Source of the DNA: a virus
IMG/VR virus record: IMGVR_UViG_3300042301_002266
Span: 21,826-85,825 of that record
Reading direction: 5' to 3' (one strand)
Length of the DNA: 64,000 nt
Made by a program: the position numbers and the translations under genes. Shown in pieces: positions 51,791 to 60,139 of this stretch; position 1 is the first letter of the stretch; every line of letters starts with the position of its first letter. The notes beneath the pieces are model-generated. The model was not told the DNA's origin. It ran no database searches and worked only from the letters and a program-made list of their open reading frames with translations.

Positions 51791-52776
51791 TGTCTAATGC
51801 AAATGTTGTTGTTAATGTAGATGATGGTATTGTTACCAGTGCGTCTAGTATTTTAGCCCCTAAGGTAAACCCAGTATTTCAAGGTACTGTATTCCTTGAT
51901 GAGGATGCAGTTCTTGTTTTTGAAGGTAGTACGCCAAATAATTTTGAAACAACCTTAACTGCTGTAGATCCTACTGCAGATAGAACAATTAACCTACCAA
52001 ATCTTAGTGGAACACTTGTTGTTTCAGAGTCTGCAACATTTACTTCAAATGCTACTTTTAATGGAAATATTATTTTTGAAGGTGCAGTACCAGATAATTT
52101 TGAAACAACACTTACCGTTGCAGAACCTACGGAAGACAGAGTAATTACACTTCCGAATGCCACAACCACAGTAGTTGGAACAGATGTTGTACAAACTCTT
52201 ACAAACAAAACTTTAACAAGCCCAACAATTTCAACACCAACAGTTTCTGGACTATACCTATCAGACTCTTCAATTACTTTTGAAGGTGCAAGTGCAAATG
52301 AACATGAAACAATCCTTACAGTAGCTGATCCAACTTCTGCTGATGTTACAATTACTCTTCCAGCAACTACAGGAACTGTTGCTTTAACAAGCCAGCTTGC
52401 TTCCTATCAGCCACTTGATGCAGACTTAACAGCCATTGGTGCACTTTCTGGAACGTCAGGACTGCTAAAAAAGACTGCAGCAAATACATATGAGTTAGAT
52501 ACCACTACATATGTAAGTGCCTCTGATGTAAGATCAGGAACAACAACAGTAACCCTATCCTCTGGATATGGAACGGCAACTGTAAATGGTTTCCTTTCAA
52601 CTCAAAATGTTGTTGCAAGCTACAAGCCAGCAGCAGGTGCTTATACTTCGTCTTCAAACACTTACTCTATTGCAGTAGAAACTCCAACAGATACGACAAC
52701 TAGAAAGTTTCACGTTAAAAGTTCTAGTGGATCAGAGTCTGGATCAATAGTTTTAAACTATCTTGCAATAGTATAG
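51790..52776 (+). CDS. Short tail fibre with triple repeat
   Basis: 328 residues. Three copies of a unit with FEGSTPNNFETTLTAVDPT, FEGAVPDNFETTLTVAEPT and FEGASANEHETILTVADPT (near codons 45, 95, 155), known from fibre proteins of aquatic phages. A collar-like end is absent; the C-terminus is beta-rich. Confidence 0.8.
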   Translation: MSNANVVVNVDDGIVTSASSILAPKVNPVFQGTVFLDEDAVLVFEGSTPNNFETTLTAVDPTADRTINLPNLSGTLVVSESATFTSNATFNGNIIFEGAVPDNFETTLTVAEPTEDRVITLPNATTTVVGTDVVQTLTNKTLTSPTISTPTVSGLYLSDSSITFEGASANEHETILTVADPTSADVTITLPATTGTVALTSQLASYQPLDADLTAIGALSGTSGLLKKTAANTYELDTTTYVSASDVRSGTTTVTLSSGYGTATVNGFLSTQNVVASYKPAAGAYTSSSNTYSIAVETPTDTTTRKFHVKSSSGSESGSIVLNYLAIV

Positions 52777-52778
52777 TG

Positions 52779-52807
52779 TTGACATCTCAATTAAACAATG
52801 ATATTAT
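52779..52807 (+). promoter_or_regulatory. Promoter TTGACA-N17-TATTAT with palindrome
   Basis: -35 TTGACA at 52779-52784 and -10 TATTAT at 52802-52807. A perfect 9-base-arm inverted repeat GATATTATT-gtct-AATAATATC (52800-52821) covers the -10 and start site; it may be an operator or, in RNA, a 5' hairpin. It drives the small gene and the WhiB gene. Confidence 0.68.
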
Positions 52808-52840
52808 TGTCTAATAATATCCCAAACAATTAGGAAAAAT

Positions 52841-53071
52841 ATGTTAGTTACAAGTTATGAGTACGCCCATCAAATTGTGGACTCAAATAAGAATCTTCTA
52901 TGGGATGGATGGAATATTTTAGAAGCTAAAGAAAGCTTGGGTGCAGAATATAAGCCTGACGGTAAACTTATCAACGGTAAATGGCACTATGTAAAGTCAT
53001 TTAATTTAACAGAAAATGGTTGGGAGGTTCCAACAAAGTATGTTAGATCACGAATGGATAGTAAAAGCTAA
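52841..53071 (+). CDS. Hypothetical protein upstream of WhiB
   Basis: 76 residues. Contains WDGWNILEAKESLGAEYKPD and KWHYVKSFNLTENGWEVPTK. No family recognised. It overlaps the WhiB gene by 32 bases, so the two are translated together. Confidence 0.7.
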   Translation: MLVTSYEYAHQIVDSNKNLLWDGWNILEAKESLGAEYKPDGKLINGKWHYVKSFNLTENGWEVPTKYVRSRMDSKS

Positions 53072-53312
53072 GTGTAGGTCTATGGATCGTGAGTTATTTT
53101 TTGATAAGTACGAAGAAGATCAAGACTTAGCTAAGGTTGTGGATAACATTTGTCTAACCTGTCCAGTAATATCTGAATGCTTTACTCATGGAACAACCAA
53201 TGAGGAATGGGGAGTATGGGGTGGAGTTTATCTTGTGGACGGAGAAATTAGTCCATCCAAAAACTTCCACAAGACACCTGAAATTTGGACAGAGATTCTA
53301 GGAGCAGTTTAA
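53040..53312 (+). CDS. WhiB-family Fe-S transcription regulator
   Basis: 90 residues from ATG 53040 (GGGAGG ten bases upstream; an ATG at 53016 is unlikely). Cysteines at 12, 38, 41 and 47 (CLTCPVISEC) and the EEWGVWGGVYL turn are those of WhiB proteins, which carry a 4Fe-4S cluster and bind the host sigma factor. Found only in actinobacteria and their phages. Likely controls host or phage transcription, or its own palindromic promoter. Confidence 0.93.
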   Translation: MLDHEWIVKAKCRSMDRELFFDKYEEDQDLAKVVDNICLTCPVISECFTHGTTNEEWGVWGGVYLVDGEISPSKNFHKTPEIWTEILGAV

Positions 53313-53576
53313 GTGCCTAAGTTTACTAAAGAAATGTCAATGGCTGTACATAGATTAAAGCCACCATATAAAGGATTAATCATTGACTTTGTGGAACATA
53401 AAGATTATGTAGGTATCCGTATTTATGAGAATCAAATCATGGCTATGAATGAAACTCAAAAAGTGAGTATAATGGAGTATCTGCAATTACTTAGAATAAC
53501 TATTGAGTCATTCGGTGTAAAAGCAAATTTTGACGGAGCAAAAGGAGACCCTCCAAGAGGTACATATGTTTCATAG
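53313..53576 (+). CDS. Hypothetical protein
   Basis: 87 residues from GTG 53313 directly after the WhiB stop. Mixed fold (YVGIRIYENQIMAMNETQKV), ending in a low-complexity GAKGDPPRG. No family recognised. Confidence 0.65.
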   Translation: MPKFTKEMSMAVHRLKPPYKGLIIDFVEHKDYVGIRIYENQIMAMNETQKVSIMEYLQLLRITIESFGVKANFDGAKGDPPRGTYVS

Positions 53577-53757
53577 ATTAGTTTGGATGATTGAAGAGCA
53601 GGTAACTGCTGAATTAGTATCTTTTGGTGCTCACTCATCCCGTGTTAAGTATAATCTTAATGGAATTATATTTGACGAAATAGTTATGAACGAAGACTTT
53701 ATTCCTTATGATGAACTTGGAATCGCATACGAAACATTTGGAGACGATGATGCGTAA
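53566..53757 (+). CDS. Small hypothetical protein
   Basis: 63 residues from ATG 53566 after AGAGG (earlier in-frame starts overlap the preceding gene more). Contains ELVSFGAHSSRVKYNLNGII, beta-rich. Coupled to the glycosyltransferase that follows. Confidence 0.62.
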   Translation: MFHRLVWMIEEQVTAELVSFGAHSSRVKYNLNGIIFDEIVMNEDFIPYDELGIAYETFGDDDA

Positions 53758-54490
53758 AGCTGTTGTCTTTACATCATATAATAGATCAGATTATCTTAAA
53801 GAAACATTAAGGTCCTGGAGAGATGTTGCAAATAAAAATGGATATGATTTCTTTTTTAAATTAGAACCATCTCCCATGCAAAAAAATATGGAAAAGAAAA
53901 TGATTAACTTTTTAAGTGAGCAAAAATTATATGGAGATGTAATAAATAATCCAGAAAGATGCGGTGTTCTCCTTAATCCCTGGGAAGGTCTCAACACTAT
54001 GTTTGAACAAGGATATGACTTTGTAGTATTAGCAGAAGATGACATTGAGGTATCAGATGACATATTACATTTCTTTGACGATCTATCTGAAAGACACCTA
54101 AGAGATGAAGAACTATTAGCAATTTGTGCAAGTAATTTATGGTCAATAGAGGTAGATAATGCTGACCCTACAACATATTTTAAGCGTTCTTATTTCTCAC
54201 CATTGATTTGGGGAACTTGGAAAGATAGATGGAGTAGTTATTTAAGAGATACATGGGATAAAGATTACTCATCTGGAGGTTCAGAAAACTCTGGATGGGA
54301 TTGGAATATTGCATTAAGAGTTATTCCAGAAAATAATTTAAAGTGTATTTTCCCTGAGAAATCAAGGTCAAGACATATAGGAAAAAAGGGTGTTCATATG
54401 AGAGAAGAAGACTATCACACAAGTGTTGCCCAAAGTTTTTCTTATCATAATGATTATTTAGGATATAAGGAGATACCAAGTGCTTGGTAA
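53750..54490 (+). CDS. GT-A-type glycosyltransferase
   Basis: 246 residues; ATG 53750 is preceded by GGAG (ATG 53747 is adjacent). The N-terminal GT2-like start KAVVFTSYNRSDYLKETLRS, a LAEDDIEVSDDIL segment with a DxD-type metal site near residue 97, and a C-terminal acceptor half (GSENSGWDWNIALRV). It transfers sugars from nucleotide donors. First gene of a glycan block. Confidence 0.82.
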   Translation: MRKAVVFTSYNRSDYLKETLRSWRDVANKNGYDFFFKLEPSPMQKNMEKKMINFLSEQKLYGDVINNPERCGVLLNPWEGLNTMFEQGYDFVVLAEDDIEVSDDILHFFDDLSERHLRDEELLAICASNLWSIEVDNADPTTYFKRSYFSPLIWGTWKDRWSSYLRDTWDKDYSSGGSENSGWDWNIALRVIPENNLKCIFPEKSRSRHIGKKGVHMREEDYHTSVAQSFSYHNDYLGYKEIPSAW

Positions 54491-55148
54491 AGATGTATTA
54501 GTAATTGTTCCAACAAGAGGGAGACCAGATGCTTCAGTAGAATTTCATAAAGAGTTTTTACAAAAGTCAATGATCAGTGATTTAGTGTTTGCAATTGATG
54601 AAGACGATGCAGATAGCTACCCACGCATTGACGGTGTATTTTATGAAGTAAACCCTAGAATGGGTATGAATGGTACGTTAAATTATGTTGCAAATAAGTA
54701 TGCTAATAGTTATAAGTATATTGTATTTATGGGAGATGACCACAGGGTCAGAACCTTTGGATGGGATTTAGTTATGGCTGAAAAGATTGGTAGTCTTGGG
54801 GTTGCTTATGGTAATGATTTAATTCAGGGACAGGCATTACCAACAGCAGTAATGATGTCCTCTAAGATTATTAAGGCTATTGGATACATGGCTCCACCCA
54901 AGCAAAAACATATGTACTTGGATAACTTCTGGCTAGATCTTGGTACAAGATTAAATGCTATCCATTATCTAGAAGATGTAATTATTGAACACTTACATTT
55001 CAGCGTAGGAAAATCTGATATAGATTCAAGCTATCAAGAAACAAATGACTCTGCTATATACAATGCAGATAAAGTGGCTTATGATGAATACCTTTTAACA
55101 CAGATGGATATTGATTTAGATAAGATATTAAGATGCGTAAACGACTAA
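54480..55148 (+). CDS. GT2-like glycosyltransferase
   Basis: 222 residues from GTG 54480. VLVIVPTRGRPDASVEF start, IVFMGDDHRVRTFGWDL with the metal-binding DDH near residue 87, and a C-terminal YLDNFWLDLG. Second glycosyltransferase in the block, coupled to the previous gene. Acceptor unknown. Confidence 0.82.
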   Translation: MLGKDVLVIVPTRGRPDASVEFHKEFLQKSMISDLVFAIDEDDADSYPRIDGVFYEVNPRMGMNGTLNYVANKYANSYKYIVFMGDDHRVRTFGWDLVMAEKIGSLGVAYGNDLIQGQALPTAVMMSSKIIKAIGYMAPPKQKHMYLDNFWLDLGTRLNAIHYLEDVIIEHLHFSVGKSDIDSSYQETNDSAIYNADKVAYDEYLLTQMDIDLDKILRCVND

Positions 55149-55678
55149 GAAAAAAGTATACTGACAAAGAACTAAAACTAGTATATGCAAAACCTCACGA
55201 ACACCATCATTGGGAAGACCATAAGATTCGTGTTGAATATACCATAGAGGTCGCCAAACAAATACAGGGAGTAGAAAGTGTAGCAGACCTATCTGCAGGT
55301 GATGCCACAATTATAAACGCCTTAAATGTATCTAACAAGTTTATCGGTGATTTTGCACCTAAGTATGAGTTTGAAGGTGCTATTGAAGAAACAATAGATT
55401 TAATACCTAAGGTAGATTTGTTTATTTTATCAGAGACCTTAGAGCATATTGATGATCCTGAATATGTCTTAAAAAAGATTAGAGAAAAGACCAGCAAGCT
55501 TTTGCTTACAACCCCAGAGGGTAAGTTTGATGATACCAACCCAGAGCACTACTGGGCATGGGATAATGAAGCAATAAGAAAACTTTTAATTTCCACTGGA
55601 TTTATACCAGTAAGGTATGATAAACTTGAACTCGCTCAAAAATATTACTACGACTATCAGATATGGGTATGTGAATGA
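55133..55678 (+). CDS. SAM-dependent methyltransferase
   Basis: 181 residues. Motif I is the less usual ESVADLSAGDATI near residue 50, followed by FILSETLEHIDDPE near 100. It overlaps both neighbours. Probably methylates a sugar or a lipid-linked intermediate in this glycan block; inference only. Confidence 0.78.
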   Translation: MRKRLRKKYTDKELKLVYAKPHEHHHWEDHKIRVEYTIEVAKQIQGVESVADLSAGDATIINALNVSNKFIGDFAPKYEFEGAIEETIDLIPKVDLFILSETLEHIDDPEYVLKKIREKTSKLLLTTPEGKFDDTNPEHYWAWDNEAIRKLLISTGFIPVRYDKLELAQKYYYDYQIWVCE

Positions 55679-56541
55679 GAATTTTAATTACGGGTCATAA
55701 AGGCTTTGTTGGTGGATACTTTATGCGTAAGTATAAAGACCACGATATTGTAGGTATTGATATCAAAGAAGGCAATGATTGCCGTGACTTCTTTAAAGAG
55801 GATGACTCATACTTTGATATGGTAATTCACCTTGCTGCAATTGTTGGGGGTAGAGTAACTATTGAAGGTAATCCCCTTTCTGTGGCAACAGACCTATCAA
55901 TTGATGCAGAGATGTTTAACTGGGCTATGCGTACAAGACCAGGCAGGGTTGTTTATTTTAGTTCTTCTGCTGCATATCCAACCAAGTTCCAAACTGGTGC
56001 AAATCCATTAAAGCTTTCAGAACAAATGCTAGACTTATATGCTGTATCAAACCCAGACTTAACTTATGGATGGGCAAAGCTTACAGGAGAATATCTTGCT
56101 AGGTTTGCACAAGAGGCAGGTATTCGCACACATATATTCCGTCCATTCTCAGGGTACGGTACAGACCAAGACCTTGACTATCCATTCCCATCTTATATTA
56201 CAAGAGCATTAAGACAAGATAACCCATTTGATATTTGGGGTGATGGACATCAGGTAAGAGACTTTATCCATATGCAAGACATTGTAGATGCAGTAGATAA
56301 AGCTATTGAATTAGATATTCCTGGTCCAGTTAATCTTGGTTCAGGAGAAGCAACATCATTTAGAGACTTAGCTAAACTTGTTTGTAAATTACAGGGCTAC
56401 TCTCCAGAATATAATTTTATTGAAACAGCACCAGTAGGTGTTACATATCGTGTTTCAGATCCAAGAAAAATGTTAAGTTTTTATAAGCCAAAGATTAGCC
56501 TTACTCAAGGAATTGTTAAGGCACTAGAAGGAAATATTTAA
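55675..56541 (+). CDS. NAD-dependent sugar-nucleotide epimerase/reductase
   Basis: 288 residues. GHKGFVGG dinucleotide motif near the start (residues 7-14), SSSAAYPTKF and YGWAKLTGE (catalytic Tyr/Lys near residue 139), and FRPFSGYG. Extended SDR of the GDP-fucose synthase/UDP-glucose epimerase group; the precise sugar is not fixed. Fits a nucleotide-sugar pathway with the neighbouring transferases. Confidence 0.88.
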   Translation: MRILITGHKGFVGGYFMRKYKDHDIVGIDIKEGNDCRDFFKEDDSYFDMVIHLAAIVGGRVTIEGNPLSVATDLSIDAEMFNWAMRTRPGRVVYFSSSAAYPTKFQTGANPLKLSEQMLDLYAVSNPDLTYGWAKLTGEYLARFAQEAGIRTHIFRPFSGYGTDQDLDYPFPSYITRALRQDNPFDIWGDGHQVRDFIHMQDIVDAVDKAIELDIPGPVNLGSGEATSFRDLAKLVCKLQGYSPEYNFIETAPVGVTYRVSDPRKMLSFYKPKISLTQGIVKALEGNI

Positions 56542-57572
56542 TGATAAAATTTAAAGATTCAAAACAGTTATGTTTTGATGACATACTTATGGTGCCACAG
56601 CACTCAGATATTGAAAGCAGAAAAGACGTAAGTCTCTCAATGATTATTGGGAATGATATTATTTTAGGTTTTCCAGTAATTGCTTCTCCAATGGACACTG
56701 TATGTGAATTAGACATGGCAGTTGCAATAGGAAAAAGTAGTGGCTTAGGAATCATTCATAGATTTATGGCAATAGAAGAGCAAGTAAAACAGGTTAAATC
56801 TGCTGCCACTGAACACAAAGTAATTGTTGGTGCTGCAGTTGGTGCAAAAGGATCTTACTTGCACGATGCAGAAAGACTTGTAGAGGCAGGGGCATCTGTA
56901 ATTCTTGTTGATACAGCAAATGGTCATAGTCAATATGCTATTGATGCAGTAAAAAACTTAAAAAAACTATTTAAAGATATCCACATTATGGCTGGAAACG
57001 TTTCTACTTATGAAGGCTTTAAAGCACTAGCAAAAGCAGGAGCTAATTCTATTCGTGTTGGAATTGGTGGTGGTTCTGTATGTACAACAAGACTGGTATC
57101 TGGTCATGGTATACCTACCCTTTCCTCAATTCTAGATATTGTTGAAATGAGAAACAAATCTAAGTATTCAAATGTAGCCATTATTGCTGATGGTGGTATC
57201 AAAACATCAGGTGACATGATTAAAGCCTTCTCAGCAGGTGCTGATGCCGTTATGTTAGGATCTATGCTTGCTGGTACAGATGAGTCTCCAGGTAGCGTAT
57301 TTATTGATGCAACTGGAAAGTACAAATCTTTTAGAGGTATGGCTAGTTTAGAAGCAAATCAGGGTAAAGATATTGCTGTATCTGAAGGGGTTTCAACAAG
57401 GGTTCCTTACAAAGGTTCTGTCTATAACATTATTAATGATATCAAGGGTGGCATGGGGTCTGGATGTTCTTATTCTGGAGTTCGTAATCTTTGTGAACTA
57501 TATGATAATGCAATGTATATTGAAGTTTCAAGCCTCTCGGTAAGTGAAAGCAAGCCACACGCTATTAAGTAG
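56541..57572 (+). CDS. IMP dehydrogenase/GMP reductase-like enzyme
   Basis: 343 residues. TIM-barrel oxidoreductase: [37 protein letters not shown] with catalytic Cys near residue 180, [14 protein letters not shown] and [12 protein letters not shown]. No CBS domains, so short like many phage copies. It could raise GMP/GTP for nucleotide sugars such as GDP-mannose or for DNA synthesis; IMPDH versus GMP reductase is not separable from sequence alone. Ends the operon. Confidence 0.88.
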   Translation: MIKFKDSKQLCFDDILMVPQHSDIESRKDVSLSMIIGNDIILGFPVIASPMDTVCELDMAVAIGKSSGLGIIHRFMAIEEQVKQVKSAATEHKVIVGAAVGAKGSYLHDAERLVEAGASVILVDTANGHSQYAIDAVKNLKKLFKDIHIMAGNVSTYEGFKALAKAGANSIRVGIGGGSVCTTRLVSGHGIPTLSSILDIVEMRNKSKYSNVAIIADGGIKTSGDMIKAFSAGADAVMLGSMLAGTDESPGSVFIDATGKYKSFRGMASLEANQGKDIAVSEGVSTRVPYKGSVYNIINDIKGGMGSGCSYSGVRNLCELYDNAMYIEVSSLSVSESKPHAIK

Positions 57573-57590
57573 TCTTGTTATTCTCCTAAT

Positions 57591-57598
57591 GATATAAT
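57591..57598 (+). promoter_or_regulatory. Extended -10 TGATATAAT promoter for lectin gene
   Basis: TATAAT at 57593-57598 preceded by TGA. The expected start site is about 57605. TTGTTA at 57575 is too close to be a standard -35. Confidence 0.6.
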
Positions 57599-57604
57599 AG
57601 ATTT

Positions 57605-57625
57605 GTTAGTCTTTATAAGACTAAC
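57605..57625 (+). promoter_or_regulatory. 5'-terminal mRNA hairpin
   Basis: Perfect 9-bp stem GTTAGTCTT/AAGACTAAC with a 3-base loop, beginning at the predicted transcription start and ending just before the ribosome site GGGGAG. Such a structure can protect mRNA from decay; it is too close to the ribosome site to be a terminator. Confidence 0.6.
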
Positions 57626-57639
57626 GGGGAGAATAAAAA

Positions 57640-59595
57640 TTGAAAAAGATTTTTTCATACATACTATTGATGCCAATTTTAGCATCACTTACAACGCTAT
57701 TAGTATTACCTGCAAATGCAGTTATACAAGAGCAGCCATGTAATACATACTCATGGTCTGGTGAAGATGACACTGCCCATCAAATGATTTTAACAAATCC
57801 CCTAACTCTTGGGGATACAACATATAATACTACATATGTAACTACTAATGGAACACTTACCTTTGGCACTCCAGATGCTAACTTTAGTTCATACCCAAAC
57901 ACTCCGTCTATTTCTCTAGCAGGATATGACTGGGTAACATTTGGTGAAGGGGCTAGTCTAAGTTATGGCTCTACAAGTACAGGATTTTGTGTTGAATGGA
58001 GAGTAAGACCATTCCCACAAAGCACTGGTGATCTTACAATTATTAAACTAACTGTTGATACTTCAAAGCTACCCTCATGGTCTGGTATTATTGAAACTAC
58101 TGGTTGGCTTCCAACAGATCTTAGAAGAGGAATCAGGTTCGCACCTGGACAAGATGTGGTTACTATATCAGAAGCTTTTTCAATTAATGGTGGGGTTCCA
58201 GTAGAGATGCAAACCTGTTGGGATGGATCTATTATTCCTCTTTCATCAACTTGTCCTGCAGAACCACCACCAGGTCAGTGCTGGGATGGCTCAACTATTC
58301 CTTGGAATGGAACCTGTCCCCCAATACCTCCAGACACACAATGTTGGGATGGGTCTTGGGTAACTTGGAGTCAAACTTGTCCACCTCAACCGCCCCCAGT
58401 AACTTGTTGGGACGGTTCAGTAATTCCCCATAATCAAACCTGTCCACCAACTCCTCCAGATATTACCTGTTGGAATGGAGAGGTAATTAGTTGGAATGAG
58501 ACCTGTCCACAAATGCCACCTATGGTTGAATGTTGGGATGGTTCAGAAGTTAACTGGAATGAACAATGTCCACCAGAACCACCGCCAACCATTGTTTATC
58601 CAGAGGGTGCAGTATATATTACAGTTGACGAAAACGGTCAGATTGATTATTCTGCCCCTACTGGTATGAAAATTAATCAAATATTATTTGCATCATACGG
58701 TACACCTGAAAACTATCAATATGGTTCATGTCATTCTAATAATTCTTTAAGCTTAGTACAGGCTGCAATTAACAATAACCAAATTGTTATTGATACCAAC
58801 AATGATGTCTTTGGAGATCCTTGTGGTGGAACTGGAAAACGTCTTTCTATAGTTATTACTATTGAAGTTGACCCAACTTATGTTGCTCCAAGTCCTACTC
58901 CTACTGCCAGCCCTGAACCACAGCCAACAGTATCACCAGAGCCAACAGTAACACCGTCACCCCAGCCAACAGAGCCAAGCCCAGAGCCAACGCCAACTTC
59001 TGAGCCAACCTTAGAACCTTCACCAACTTCAACACCTACACCTACTCCAAGTCCTTCAAAATCTGAATCAGTGGCTCCAGTACCTCAGCCAACTCCAAGT
59101 CAATCTCCTGAGCCAGAGCCTTCAAGTCCATCAGAACCAACTCCAGATCCAACTGTGAGTCCAACTCCAGATCCAAGTCCTTCATCCACTGATCTTCCAT
59201 CTGATAATAATATCACAGATGGCTTGACCGCAGAAGAAGCAATAGCACTAGAAGAATTGCTTACAGAGTATGGTCCAACGGATCCAATATCCTTTGAATC
59301 CTTTGAAGAATCGGGTCTTGACTATGAAAATTTGCCACCAGATCAGCCAGTTATGTTAGAGAATGGAGTTATTCTTACAGCAGAAGTTGCAGATGCAATT
59401 GAAATATTTGAAAATCCATCAGAATTACTACTAACAGTCTTTACTGATCCAGGTAAGGCATTAAAAGCTTTTGCTAATGTTGGTGCAGATATGACACCAG
59501 AACAACGCAAAGAAACACAAGCAGTAGTTGTTGCGTCCATTATTGTTGGACAATTAATAGCATCAACTAACTTAATTACAGGGAGGATAAGATAA
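57640..59595 (+). CDS. Secreted multidomain lectin-like protein
   Basis: 651 residues from TTG 57640. Signal peptide (MKKIFSYILLMPILASLTTL, cleaved after ANA). Residues 28-190: a beta domain resembling nidogen-type modules. Residues 190-325: six repeats, each with CWDGS and a TCPP-type end. Residues 345-415: a SUEL/galactose-binding lectin core (ILFASYGTPENYQYGSCHS, FGDPCGGTGKRLSI). Residues 417-520: Pro/Ser/Glu-rich stalk. C-terminal helical domain and a hydrophobic end (VVVASIIVGQLIASTN). Probably a surface or virion-associated glycan-binding protein. Directly followed by two holin-like genes. Confidence 0.82.
   Translation: MKKIFSYILLMPILASLTTLLVLPANAVIQEQPCNTYSWSGEDDTAHQMILTNPLTLGDTTYNTTYVTTNGTLTFGTPDANFSSYPNTPSISLAGYDWVTFGEGASLSYGSTSTGFCVEWRVRPFPQSTGDLTIIKLTVDTSKLPSWSGIIETTGWLPTDLRRGIRFAPGQDVVTISEAFSINGGVPVEMQTCWDGSIIPLSSTCPAEPPPGQCWDGSTIPWNGTCPPIPPDTQCWDGSWVTWSQTCPPQPPPVTCWDGSVIPHNQTCPPTPPDITCWNGEVISWNETCPQMPPMVECWDGSEVNWNEQCPPEPPPTIVYPEGAVYITVDENGQIDYSAPTGMKINQILFASYGTPENYQYGSCHSNNSLSLVQAAINNNQIVIDTNNDVFGDPCGGTGKRLSIVITIEVDPTYVAPSPTPTASPEPQPTVSPEPTVTPSPQPTEPSPEPTPTSEPTLEPSPTSTPTPTPSPSKSESVAPVPQPTPSQSPEPEPSSPSEPTPDPTVSPTPDPSPSSTDLPSDNNITDGLTAEEAIALEELLTEYGPTDPISFESFEESGLDYENLPPDQPVMLENGVILTAEVADAIEIFENPSELLLTVFTDPGKALKAFANVGADMTPEQRKETQAVVVASIIVGQLIASTNLITGRIR
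58210..58610 (+). repeat. Six tandem Cys-Trp repeats in the lectin gene
   Basis: Six copies of about 21 codons each in the gene at 57640, with CWDGS or CWNGE, a short variable segment and TCP followed by Pro-rich residues. Two Cys per copy suggest one disulfide per repeat. Confidence 0.85.
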
Positions 59596-59786
59596 TGAAG
59601 AAATGGTTAACAGATAAGTTTCGTGAAACACTAAACCAAACATTCACCCTTCTTGGTATGTTCGTAGCATGGGCAGTCCTTGACGGGTCTGCTAAAACAG
59701 TAGTAGGGTGGGCAGTTTTAATTTGCACAGCAGTATGGTTGTTTTCAATGAAATTCAGGGAAGGAGAAGAAGATGGCAAAGAATAA
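59595..59786 (+). CDS. Holin-like small membrane protein
   Basis: 63 residues. Two hydrophobic segments (TLLGMFVAWAVLDG, VVGWAVLICTAVWLFSM) and a charged tail (KFREGEEDGKE). Size and topology fit a class II holin or antiholin. Its start overlaps the lectin stop by one base and it overlaps the next gene by 14. Confidence 0.72.
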   Translation: MKKWLTDKFRETLNQTFTLLGMFVAWAVLDGSAKTVVGWAVLICTAVWLFSMKFREGEEDGKE

Positions 59787-60084
59787 AGTAGACGTTACAG
59801 TTAAAGACCCTGAAACAGGGGAAGAAGTAATTGGTTCTGCTGCAGCTACAAATGTCTGGAATATATTTTTCAGAATTGTTGCAGTATTTGCAGCATCGGG
59901 ACTATCAATTATTGGTGCAGGTTCCCTTGTTGGAATTGACACACTAACTGCTGTTATTATGGCAGGTACTCTTGGTGTTGCTACAGTTGTTGAGAAGCTT
60001 GCAAGAGCATTCCTTGATGATGGTAAGCTAAGTGCTAGTGAAATCAATTCAGCCTTTAGTTCAGTAGACAAAAAAGCAGAATAG
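59773..60084 (+). CDS. Holin-like membrane protein
   Basis: 103 residues. N-terminal charged segment, two hydrophobic helices (IVAVFAASGLSIIGAGSLVG, AVIMAGTLGVATVVEKL) and an acidic tail. Together with the previous gene it makes a plausible holin/antiholin pair for release of the lysins encoded at 35789 and 38372. Confidence 0.72.
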   Translation: MAKNKVDVTVKDPETGEEVIGSAAATNVWNIFFRIVAVFAASGLSIIGAGSLVGIDTLTAVIMAGTLGVATVVEKLARAFLDDGKLSASEINSAFSSVDKKAE

Positions 60085-60103
60085 TATATAATAAAACTAA
60101 GTT

Positions 60104-60136
60104 AGACCAGAGTGATTTTCACGACTACTCTGGTCT
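60104..60136 (+). terminator. Bidirectional terminator between converging genes
   Basis: Perfect 10-bp stem AGACCAGAGT/ACTCTGGTCT, 13-base loop, followed on the plus strand by TTCTTATTCTTCTT. It sits exactly between the plus-strand lysis operon and the minus-strand genes. Confidence 0.8.
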
Positions 60137-60139
60137 TTC

